Shown: piece by piece, positions 43,282 to 52,863 of the stretch
Numbering within the stretch: the first letter of the stretch is position 1
Layout of the letters: every line of letters starts with the position of its first letter
Notes under the pieces: generated by a model
The model's database searches: none
The model's input: only the letters and a program-made list of their open reading frames with translations
Told to the model about the DNA's origin: nothing
Translations under genes and position numbers: made by a program
Assembly: GCA_932521035.1 (NCBI GenBank)
Contig: OW051493.1
Span: 1,860,001 to 1,924,000 of the forward strand
Length of the DNA stretch: 64,000 nucleotides
Direction of reading: 5' to 3'
From: Oscheius dolichura
Lineage: Eukaryota; Nematoda; Chromadorea; Rhabditida; Rhabditidae

Positions 43282-44431
43282 CTGTTTTCTTCTCCCAAGG
43301 GAACTTTTTCAAAAAGCGATGCGTTCCTGTGTACTGAAGTACACCATTCGATAGAGAATCAAAATTTATCTAGGAATCCGAAGTCAGGAAGTGCCTAATG
43401 CACCCTGTTACACAGCAACACATATAGGGAAAGACTTGGAAATTTTTCAAAGAAATTCCTTTGCAAAACGAAAGCGACCGCTCAAAAGAAGCGAGCCAGA
43501 AAAAAGGGCAAACAACGCAACCGAGACCGCACTTGGGTCTGTACAACCATAGCCCAACCTTTTACCTGCTGAGCCATGACGCTTCTTGAAAATGGATGAA
43601 ATTAGAGCAATGATGTTCTTTTGTACAGTATGAAGAAAATGTCACAAGGCGCGTTAGGCACTTCCTGACACCAGCTTCTCCTTCAAAAACGTTTTTCCCG
43701 TGGCCGCAAAACCCAGCCTTTCACCTTCAAAAACGTATCCCCTGACATTTCCTTTAACTTCACACCAGATGGCCTGCGGCAGCCTACGGCTGTCGTCAAA
43801 ACAGTAAAACAGTAAAACAAAAAAGCAAAAAAGTTTGGCCACGACGGGGAAAAAAACTCTTCTCCATTCATTGACGATGACGTAACAAGTACGAATCAAA
43901 TGAAAGATTGAATAGAACGGATGATTTGTACTTGCTACATCTTGCCCATAAAAAGGATAAAAATTAAAACTATTTAATGTCTCGCTACTCCTATCGACAA
44001 GTGATTCCACTTATCAAAATCGGAAAAATTTGCTGTACCGTTTTCCCCGTTCCAGTTGGTTTTCCGCAGTCAGAATGGTCTCTCTTAAAAAGTTGCATCA
44101 GTTTGCTTTTTATGTGATCACAGAGCGCGTCAGTACTGTCCAGCTCCATCCACTTCAGAATCGAGCAACGCGTCCACAACGACCGCTGAAGGTAGAAAAT
44201 ATGCGAACTTGCCCCCCAAATACATTTTCACAAGCATATGTTGACTGTTTCTCATTATTTGTACAGCAGCTCATCGAAGCGTAGACAAAAAATTACATTA
44301 CTAATTTTGCTTTTTGTTTCAATTGGAATGCTAATGAAAATTTGTGGTCTTCCTTGAAAGAATTGACTCTCACGGCACGCTCCAATCGTGTAACAAATTT
44401 GTAACAACTATTGGCTTATGTTTTACTCCAT
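43282..44431. other. intergenic; tRNA-like trace
   Basis: The minus strand at about 43510-43585 has TGGCTCAGCAGG (A-box match) with only a weak B-box. Minus-strand frames at 43654-44179 are open but show no domain or consistent splice joins. Confidence 0.3.
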
Positions 44432-45506
44432 CTACAAATATCTACATGTAATAGTATAGTTTCTGTACATGTTGTGGCTGCTGTCGTCTCCATCATCATT
44501 TAGCAAGCGCTCAATTCGTACGGGAATGCCATCACGTTGCGTAATCTCAATAAGGACAGGATTTCCATTGTTTAAGTGATGTTTGTTAAGTGGCGTTGCT
44601 TTCACACCCGATTCACTGATAATCTTCTCCATTTCTTCTCCATAATACCAAGCGTCGTCGAATGACCAGGATCCAAAATAATTAAAATGACGCAGGTTAG
44701 GGAACTGTCCAGTACATAGCATCTAAAAAATACTACAATTATTTTCAATTTTACTTGCCCGTAAGATGGGATAAAACGGTTGAATCTCATCCTTTCTGCA
44801 TTCATCTACTCTGACTGAAATGCTTCGAAATGAAGAGAGAAGTCTTTTTACGATGGAAACTATTGCATCTCGTTCTATGCGGCAGTAAACGCTAGAATGC
44901 ACTTGTACTCTTTCCTAAATTAATTTAATACATTGAATACAGTTCATAATACGGACCACATCCTTCATTTGGACGAGCGCTTCAACAGCATTAGATGTCT
45001 GGCCTTCCAAATTAATAACTGTGCGTTTTAAAAGGTTAAAGAGCTTCGCATATTGTTCTGTTGTCCATTTTCCATCACTAATCACAACACGATCGCATGA
45101 GATTTGATAATTCTTTAGAGAATTGTAAAGATTTGAAAATCCCAAAGCAGTTCCAGCTAAAAAGGAGAATATGGAGGAAACCGATCAACGGACCTGGCAA
45201 TGTCAATAAATCCAATCGAATTCCATATAGTGATTTGATGTCAATGGTATTAGTTTGACCTTGTGTGAATAACTGGAATAGGTTACCATTCTCTAGCTGT
45301 AATTCAATGTAGTCATCGAAGAGAACAGAGATATTTCTGCTGTTTTGAATGAACTCCGCCATGTTGTGACATGTTTGCTGCAGGCTGATATAGCTCTTTC
45401 CTTTCATCTAGAATTTTCCTGTTAACAAACAGGCGGAATAAGAGCTAACCTTATTGATGACCTTTTCCAGAAGTGTGGAATTGAGAGAAAGTAAAGGGAA
45501 CTCCAT
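44432..45506 (-). CDS. F-box-like protein, family 2, copy E
   Basis: Five exons join in phase: 45506-45450, 45407-45194, 45156-44957, 44914-44759, 44722-44432, giving 305 aa. The N-terminus is F-box-like: L-L-S-L-N-S-T-L-L-E-K-V-I-N-K, then S-Y-I-S-L-Q-Q-T-C-H-N-M-A-E-F-I. The rest alternates short helices and strands and aligns with copies F and H (S-L-Y-G-I-R-L, E-A-L-V-Q). It probably corresponds to nematode F-box-associated regions, though I cannot assign a specific domain. Intron 4 (44758-44723) uses a GC donor (CGG/GCAAGT). Intact. Opposite strand to copy F. Confidence 0.7.
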
Positions 45507-46172
45507 TATCCAGAGAGAATTATCACAACAAGTCGGCTGGAGCCTGTGAAAAATGCTTTTATAAATGAGAAATAAATTAAAAAGGCAGAAATGAAAAGAG
45601 AAAGAAAAAGAAGAGCACAACCACTCGATAGGGGCTCATAGATAAGACTGGACAGGAAATAAATGGGTAGAAAATAATGATTTCAAATGAAAAAGATTAG
45701 AGGAACGGCTCTCTCCCGGAAAAGAGTAGGAAACTGAAATGGGGACGCAACGTATTGCGAAAGAGCGTCAATGAGCAGATTTACTAAAGAGAACCAAAGA
45801 AAACAAACCGTTTTATACATTTCAAGCTTTTTGCCAACATGTCAAAATGTTGGGTAATCGACGCGCTCAATTTCTCATTGCACTATTTTGGGCAGTTTTC
45901 TCGCTAGGACGGGAAGTCATCGATCACGCTCAATTTCTCCTCACCCGCCGTCGACTGCAATTTCTAACCTGAGAGAGCACATTGAATCGTTCCGCGAGGA
46001 TTTATTCCTCTTTTCATACAATCGATCGGCGTCTCAATAGTTATTCTCATAGCAGGGCATATGGCTATTCAATATATTTACTTTTTCCCTGTCTTCTCAT
46101 TCGTGTTTACTCTGATTGATAAGAGTTTTATTCAGTGGAATTGGTTGACTTCTTTTCTTCGTTAAACTGGGA
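45507..46172. other. divergent intergenic region between copies E and F
   Basis: Head-to-head spacing of about 670 bp between two family 2 genes. Nothing else is seen apart from AT-rich sequence. Confidence 0.4.
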
Positions 46173-47284
46173 ATGGCTGGCTTCGCTCTTCTTTCTCTGA
46201 ATGACATTCATTTGGAAAAGATCATCAACAAGGTCAGTTACTCTATTCCTCCAGGACAAATTTTCAGCTGAGAGAAGAAAGTTATTGCCGTCTCTAGCTC
46301 ACATGCCGGGAGGTGAACGAGTTTATTCAAAATAGTCCAAACATCTCTATCCACATGGATGAAGAGCTTTACCCAGTTTGGAACGAGGAGAAGTCATGTT
46401 GCCTTCTCCAAGACGAAACAAACGGCTGGATTGGTATCGAAGCAAACAAGGGAACTCGAGTGACAGCAATCGAACCCGGTCAGTTTTTATATATTCTCTA
46501 GTAAAGCCCTTCTCTTTCAGTATTAACTGGTGATAACAAATCAAAGCAGATGGAGCAGATTTGGGACGCTCTGAAGAAGAACCGCATAACATGTGAGGCT
46601 CTGAGCTTGCCCGAGGAGGTTGCTTGGTCTAAAGAACAGTGTCTATCGCTGATAAACACGGTAAAAGCTGAAAATGTCACAATAAACAGCAGCGGATCCA
46701 ATAGATTTGAGGCCCTTCTCCAAGTGAAAATTCCACTGGTAAATTCTAGTGACCAATATGTTCATTTTGTTTTCTTCTCTCGTTTTGTAGGAGCACGTAA
46801 CTGTTCATCTGAATCCGGATGATGTAGCCATTGTAGTGCCTCAGCTTCTTCGCAAAATGGAATCAGTTGAAATTCAAGTAGAAGGTGGATTTAACTCGAG
46901 ACGTGGCCAGCCGCACGACCTGTTCTTTGCGTTTCTGAAGGTATGCTCCAAAATATCCGCTTATAAGTCCACCCTTTGTAGATTTTCTTTTCTGAGCCTT
47001 TTCCAAATCTACTCTATTTCTCCTTTGAAGCGCAATGGTCAGTGGTGCCTAATGTAAAAAGAATAAAGAACGAACTTGACGGCTACAAGTTGAAGATTAA
47101 TAAGGAAGAATTCACTAATGTTTCAATAGGTTTTCTAGATATTGAGACGTCCCTGCCTGAACGATACCCCACTGAATCTTTTTGTCGATTTGCCTTCTTT
47201 GATGTTGCTTCATTTCAATATTATTGCTCAAGGCCCAATCCGTTGAAATTCCTTCTTATTAGTTCCAAGCCTAAAAACATGTAA
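46173..47284 (+). CDS. F-box-like protein, family 2, copy F
   Basis: Exons 46173-46232, 46298-46478, 46521-46738, 46791-46940, 46982-47284 join in phase, giving 303 aa. The acceptor matching copies E and H is at 46268, but that exon form has an in-frame TAG at 46295. Using the downstream CTCTAG acceptor (exon from 46298) removes exactly 30 nt including that stop and keeps phase. The remainder is open: V-N-E-F-I-Q-N-S, W-S-K-E-Q-C-L-S-L-I, N-R-F-E-A-L-L-Q, then the C-terminal F-F-S-E-P-F-P-N-L module. Either a functional gene with a shifted splice site or a young nonsense pseudogene. Confidence 0.6.
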
Positions 47285-47429
47285 CAGTCTCTAGATAAAT
47301 ATTTTGGGATTAAAATTCAGGGTTACGGTCTCAAGAGTTGAAATTTGGTGACATTTAGAGAATAAGAAGAGAATAGAGAACATTATAAAGATTATGCACT
47401 GATTAAAAATCAAAGGTTTATTAATTTTA

Positions 47430-48432
47430 TTAACACAGGCCACAAGTTTTGATGCAGATCAACTTATCTTCATGTGTAAGGTAGGGATTGCTACAGAAGC
47501 CAGTTTCAGCCCACTTGTGACAGCTGAAAAAGTATTTTGACGATAAAACTCTGCTCCTACTTGTTCGATTTATCCTCACAAGTCTGCGGCGGGCAGCAGA
47601 CACCAGTCGGACGGTCGCAGATGTAATGACTAGGGCATTGATGGCTCATACAGGCTGGAATCTATCTCATTTTGCACAGAAGGTTTTCCTACTTCCGGCT
47701 TGAACATCAGGGGAACAAATTGTGGTAGCATTGGCACAGCAAATGTAATCTGTTCCACAAGCATACCCGGAAGGGCACTTGGCATTGAAACATACTGAAA
47801 TTAGTTGGCTGATTAGGAGGATTCTCCTAGAAGGAAGAGGGCCGGATATTAGCAGATTAGACTCCGAGAGCTGCAGAGCTCTTGGGTAAAGGTTCTCTGC
47901 TCTGTGAGATAAGAACTTTTGTTTCATCAGGTTTTATTCTGTCTACAGCTCTCGCGCCATATCATTTGGCACAAAAAGGCACAAATTTGGGTTATCAAGA
48001 GCCCGGAAAGTCATGGTCTCAAGTTTAAACAACATTCTGCCCTTCAAGATAATTCTTTTTTGGTATAAATCCGAGAGGAACATCCATGTCCTATGAGGAA
48101 AATAAAAAACTCCGGGAAACGTGCTTTTCGAGGCAGGATCTAACTCAAAAAACTACCAGAGACGAATGAAAAATTAACAGGGGGAACAAGTGAGCCTGAA
48201 ACTTACGTCCGCCTTGCTGCTCTACAGGACATGCCGGAACGTCTCCACAACAATAACCATCCGTGTCACACCAATAACCAGCTGGACAGGAGTAACCCGC
48301 TCCACAGGCTAAAACCCAATTATATTAAAGCAAACGGTGGCCATTTTTCTTACGTCCTACAGTGGAAGATCGACAGAAACTGACATCTGCCTCAGTTTGG
48401 ATTACAACTAGACAAAGCAGAACGAGAAACAT
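47430..48432 (-). CDS. secreted cysteine-rich protein with ShK domain
   Basis: Five exons join in phase: 48432-48354, 48308-48207, 47794-47693, 47654-47561, 47523-47430, giving 156 aa. Signal peptide at residues 1-16. Three similar cysteine modules follow, one per exon (C-P-A-G-Y-W-C-D, C-P-S-G-Y-A-C-G, C-P-S-H-Y-I-C-D, each ending in C-C plus a distal C). The final exon is a ShK/SXC module (C-H-K-W-A-E-T-G-F-C then C-I-K-T-C-G-L-C) with six cysteines. Phases suggest exon-shuffling-type duplication of the modules. ShK domains occur in secreted nematode enzymes, matrix and effector proteins and in sea anemone channel blockers; the lysine-tyrosine blocker dyad is not evident here, so no toxin role is claimed. 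AATAAA on the minus strand near 47417. Confidence 0.8.
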
Positions 48433-48751
48433 GGCCAGAGGGAGGCGAAGTGCGCTATCAATGTACTCTCGATCTTATTTATGCGACATTTTATCTAAAT
48501 GCTCCGATTTTCTGGCAAAAACGGGGTTGTAAAACCATGTTGAACTGACTTACGTGCTGTTTTAATGGTGGTGAACTTTTGAAGGAAAAAAAACGCTTTT
48601 CTTTCCAGGTTTAACCTAGGCTGAACCCGAATAAATTCTCCGAAATCTTGGCATGTCTGCTGAAGTCTGAAATATTAGCTTTTCCAGTCAAGCTGAAACT
48701 TTTGAAAAAAAAAGAAAAAAATATAAAACACCTAATTGCTGACCTTCTCAA
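48433..48751. other. upstream of ShK gene; left flank of retroelement
   Basis: Probable promoter of the minus-strand ShK gene. No other feature seen. Confidence 0.4.
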
Positions 48752-48755
48752 GGTT

Positions 48756-48948
48756 CGTTACTCCCGGGGTCTACTCCCCGAGGTAGGGGGCGGGCCCTGG
48801 GGGGAGTCCCTGTCCCGGGGACCCCGACGAACGAACGTGGTAAATAAATATATATCTATATTCCTAGTTTCTATATTATTAGTCTACACCACGATAGTAG
48901 TGAGTCACAGCTAGATAGTACATAGCCGGAAGGGACGACCATGTAACG
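48756..48948 (+). repeat. 5' LTR
   Basis: 193 bp, matching the 3' LTR. Contains AATAAA within GGTAAATAAATATAT, a possible polyadenylation signal. G/C-rich first third. Confidence 0.9.
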
Positions 48949-48966
48949 TGGAGGTCCCGGTTAGGA
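48949..48966 (+). promoter_or_regulatory. probable tRNA primer-binding site
   Basis: TGGAGGTCCCGGTTAGGA starts immediately after the 5' LTR. TGG at this place complements the CCA end of a tRNA. Which tRNA is not determined. Confidence 0.5.
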
Positions 48967-49808
48967 CTACCGTCGTTGGAGAAGCTTGCTACGACCACTC
49001 TCTGCCGTATTCAACGGCCCTGACAATTTTTACTTCCTACTGACTAACCAAGAAGTTGTGGCCACCCGACCTTGCTGTCCGGGAATACTCAAACCCTGAG
49101 GGAGACCCCTGACCGATGACTCTCTGAAGAGGAGGGCCCAGCCATCGGATCGCCGGGAAGAGGGTTGGCTTGCGCGCCGCCAAGGAAGATATGGGACAGT
49201 AGGTGAGCCTGACGAGGCCTGGAAGGGAATACCTGGCGCTCCGGGGTCTGTCGTTTCGACTGGTACCACTAGTACCCCTGACGACCCCAGGGTTGGAAGG
49301 ATTCTTTCCCATACTCTTTCCCCCCAAGAAATGGCCACAATGTTAGTCAGAAGGCGGAGAGTGACTCCCCCTCGTAGAAGCTGCTTTCAGAAGACAACGA
49401 CCTGGAAAAGGGAAATCAGGAAACTCTAATCCTATAATGGACTGAGTTCAACAGGATCAACAGGAAGACATTCTTCTCTTCGCGACAGCTGCCTCTCGTC
49501 TGGAAAGTTGATGTGGAAATCACGCGCTCAAGGGCAAGTGTAAAAAGAGTTCCAAGAAAAGAGGAGGCCATCCCCCGCCAAGATGTAATGGCGAGATCGG
49601 AGAAAAGAACAAATGGGCGAGTTAAGGACAGATTGAACACAGCTGCTCGCAGCCACACGGTTTATTCCTCTCTCTTCCTTCCTTCCCACTCTCGTCTTAC
49701 TCTTGTTCACCAACAGAAAAGAACATCGCCAAAGCAAAGAAAGAAGAGGGAGTGCACTTGGTTTCGTTTGAGGGATTGTAACCAATCTCGCTCGACAGCT
49801 GTAGAGAG

Positions 49809-51089
49809 ATGCAGAGGAACACGGAATGGATCCAAAACACTCTCAAGAACCTGGATCAGGGAACAGCTACGGAGAAGCAGACCCAGCGATATGAAGCTCA
49901 CGGAGGAATCCTCTACATGAAGCCAAGGAAAGGTCAGGCCGTCATTGTGATTCCGAAAGAAGAGAACTACACAACCCCGCTGGTCATGAAATATCACCGG
50001 AGCCCCCTACTCGCGTGCCACCTGGCAGCCGCCAAAACAACAGCCCTGCTGAAAAGACAATTCTTTTGGACGGCAATGAACCGAGATGTCCAGGACGTGA
50101 TCAGAAGCTGTGAAGAATGCGCGAAAAGGAAGACAAATGTGCCGGAGAATACAGTTGAGCCCCTACAAGGACTTCAGTGCCCAACCGAAGTATTCGCCCG
50201 GATTCATGTGGATATCCTAGGCCCGCTGCCGAGGACAAATAAAGAAAATCGCTACATCCTCACGGGCAGGGAGGCCCTTACCCGCTTCGCTTTTGCCGTA
50301 CCGATGAAGGAACAGACAGCTGAACAAGTCACGACTGCGCTGGTGGAGAGAATAATCCTGATTCATGGACCACCAAAGGAAATCTGGACCGACAACGGCA
50401 AACAGTTTACATCAATTCTCTTTCGGAAGGCTATGGAAAGCTTCGGGATCAAACATTTGCTGAACGCTCCTTACAAGAAGAATGGAACAGGTCTAGTGGA
50501 GAGGCTACATCGGACAATCGAGGAGAGTCTGTCGGGGTATGTCGATCGAACACAAACCGACTGGGATGAGTACCTCCCGTTCGTCATGCACGCCATCAAC
50601 AGTGTTCCGCACGATGGGATCGGGATCTCTCCATTCGAAGCCCTGTATGGACGTCAAGCGCGCCTCCCAGAAGATTTGGACCTACAAACGGCGAGACCCC
50701 TTGTCTACGAGGATTTCTCCCTGTACTCCACTCGGATGAAGGAACAGGTCGCCGAAATGACGCAAATGCTGCAGAAGAAGTTCAAAGAAAGCAGTGAAAG
50801 AAATGCAAGAACCCAGAAGCAGCAGTTCCTAACAGCGGAGAGAGATGTTCGGCCAGGAGACCTCATTCTCGTAAAGCGGGAGGAGGCCAAGAACAAATTA
50901 GCGCCAAAGCTGCATGGTCCCTACAAGGTACTCGAAGTATCTGGACCCAATATCGTCTACATGGACGAGGGCAGAAAGAAGGCGCATAAGGACAATGTTC
51001 GCCGGTTCCACAGAAATTTGGAGGAAAACAATGGATCCGAGCGATTGGAGGATACAGAGGAAGCCGAGCATTTGGAGAAGAAGCAATGA
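49809..51089 (+). CDS. retroelement integrase fragment (end of pol)
   Basis: 426 codons, open. HHCC zinc-finger region (H..H, then C-E-E-C) near residues 55-110, then a DDE core: D in H-V-D-I-L-G-P-L, D-N-G-K-Q-F, and E in the G-L-V-E-R-L-H-R-T-I-E-E-S-L helix. The C-terminal basic domain reads L-A-P-K-L-H-G-P-Y-K-V-L as in Ty3/gypsy integrases. The catalytic triad appears intact. Upstream protease and RT are absent, so this would need another element's proteins to be expressed normally. Confidence 0.9.
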   Translation: MQRNTEWIQNTLKNLDQGTATEKQTQRYEAHGGILYMKPRKGQAVIVIPKEENYTTPLVMKYHRSPLLACHLAAAKTTALLKRQFFWTAMNRDVQDVIRSCEECAKRKTNVPENTVEPLQGLQCPTEVFARIHVDILGPLPRTNKENRYILTGREALTRFAFAVPMKEQTAEQVTTALVERIILIHGPPKEIWTDNGKQFTSILFRKAMESFGIKHLLNAPYKKNGTGLVERLHRTIEESLSGYVDRTQTDWDEYLPFVMHAINSVPHDGIGISPFEALYGRQARLPEDLDLQTARPLVYEDFSLYSTRMKEQVAEMTQMLQKKFKESSERNARTQKQQFLTAERDVRPGDLILVKREEAKNKLAPKLHGPYKVLEVSGPNIVYMDEGRKKAHKDNVRRFHRNLEENNGSERLEDTEEAEHLEKKQ

Positions 51090-51258
51090 CAGAGCCAGTC
51101 CAGTACACGAGAGCAGCCGGCCGCCACAATCAACAAATGGCGAGGGCCGCCAACCGAGATATATGTGATACCCTTTTATTTTTGTTTCCCACGATTTAGA
51201 GTGATGTGACCCGTAGGGTAGACGGCGGGGACGCCGTATTCTTCTTTGGGAAGGGGGA

Positions 51259-51451
51259 CGTTACTACTGGGGTCTGCTCCCCGAGGTAGGGGGCGGGCCC
51301 TGGGGGGAGTCCCTGTCCCGGGGACCCCGACGAACGAACGTGGTAAATAAATATATATCTATATTCCTAGTTTCTATATTATTAGTCTACACCACGATAG
51401 TAGTGAGTCACAGCTAGATAGTACATAGCCGGAAGGGACGGCCATGTAACG
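51259..51451 (+). repeat. 3' LTR
   Basis: 193 bp, 4 differences from the 5' LTR, followed by the GGTT duplication. Confidence 0.9.
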
Positions 51452-51455
51452 GGTT

Positions 51456-52863
51456 GTTTGAATTAACAATTGTAAGATTGAAAAGGGGAAATTTTTTGTT
51501 TCTGATTCGATTGAAGAAGGCGAAAGGTTTTGGCTTTATGACCTCCCTTTGGCTTTTGACTCTTACATCTACAGGCATTTCGTCAGTGAATTATCAGCTC
51601 TTTTCCCAGTAAAATCGACACACTTCCCACATTTCCAATTTTTTTTCGTTTATTTTGAAAACAAGAAAAGACACTTGATTACGCTAGCGATACATATTTT
51701 ATTTCAAAGTTTGAAACAATCTATTTTGTCTGTTTTGTAGAAAAAAAAGAGCCAGCATTGCATTTTGTAGAATCAATAACCTAAAACTTGTGCATTCTGT
51801 AGGTACTTTTATCGAATGGTCTACCGCTGCCAACATAAAAGGGTCTTTTTCTTCTGCTTTCGAACTGAATTCCTTTTCCGTTGTCTGTGACATAAATGTA
51901 TGGAGTAAAGGGAACCCAGGAAATTCCGACTTCCAGAAGATAATGTTAAGAGTGATTGGTACAGTGGGTAGCGAGAGTTCCATCTGAAAATGATATTGAA
52001 GACTATTGTCAAGAATAGAGAAACCTGATGTTTCGTAATCAATTGTAGCTGAGTTGACATACCAATCCGTTGAAATTCCTTCTGCTTAATTTCTTTTATA
52101 TGATCTATCCAGGTTGGGCGGGACGAAATCCGGGACGAGACCGGGATTGGCTTCATAACTTTTGAGTGGAAAGATCATTTTTAATGGTCTAACCATCTTC
52201 TTGTAGAGCTCGAAACGTATTTCTATGTATAGCCTTGTATTTTGTGTGATGTGCAAGTTATAATAAATTATTTTTTCGCGAGTTCACGGGCTTCAGTCAA
52301 AGGCAGGAAAAACAGTATTCAAAATATCTTGAGTCTGTTGAGACATACTCAACAGCTTTCAAATCTCCTTTTGTTCCCATTCTGTAAATAAGCGGCACAA
52401 GAAGCTGCTTTTGCTGCCTAGAAAGCGCTTTTTTGTTTCCGCTTTGAATCGTTGGCTTCTAATATTCATTCTTAAACTTGCCTTCTCCTCTGCTAGGTTC
52501 CTGCCTTTATGCTCTTGTATTTTCTTTTATTGCAACCCTTGTCTCTTTGTATCTGTTTCCTTGTTTCTACGGCGCCGTGTTTACCCCACAGCGTATTTTA
52601 AACTGTTCCCTTCGTACGCTATCCTCGTATCTTTCTCTTTCCACAGTTGCTCTTTGTCGCACTGCGAGCTAATCCAGTGTGTAATAGCATGGTCCGTGTC
52701 GGCGGCCCTCGCCCTACCCTGTTGCGACGCCTCCATAAACATAAACACATCACAGCGTTCACTCAGGCTTGTCTGATTGCGTTTAACTGAGTATTTCAGC
52801 TTTTTCTACTTTGCTCTTTCTTTATTTTTTTGTTTGCTGAGAATTTTGTGACAATTTTAGGAA
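51456..52863. other. possible family 2 relic and SMYD upstream region
   Basis: A + frame at about 51803-51987 (A-F-E-L-N-S-F-S-V-V-C-D-I-N-V-W) behind a TGTAG acceptor, and a 22-base match at 52063 to the 3' coding end of copy F (CCAATCCGTTGAAATTCCTT), suggest a decayed family 2 C-terminus. The minus frame over the same bases is an alternative. The + frame at 52411-52776 looks non-coding. Confidence 0.3.

Larger units (their letters stand above)
48756..51451 (+). mobile_element. LTR retrotransposon, internally deleted (Ty3/gypsy-like integrase)
   Basis: Two 193-bp LTRs (48756-48948 and 51259-51451) differ at 4 positions by my count (about 98% identity), so insertion is recent. Target duplication GGTT (48752-48755 and 51452-51455). 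A TGG-initiated primer-binding-like site follows the 5' LTR, and a purine tract (GGGAAGGGGGA) precedes the 3' LTR. Only the integrase part of pol is recognisable; gag, protease, reverse transcriptase and RNase H are missing, so it cannot move on its own. The LTRs start CGTTAC and end GTAACG rather than TG..CA. Confidence 0.9.

Noticed and set aside
43654-44179. Minus frames of 118 and 62 codons
   Set aside because: Residues look partly coding but no domain, start or phase-consistent splice joins were found.
47430-47523. Channel-blocking toxin call for the ShK module
   Set aside because: ShK/SXC modules are common in harmless nematode secreted proteins and the functional lysine-tyrosine pair is not evident.
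52411-52776. 121-codon + frame rich in Phe/Leu/Ser/Cys
   Set aside because: Typical of T-rich, C-rich non-coding DNA read in frame; just upstream of SMYD with no splice join.
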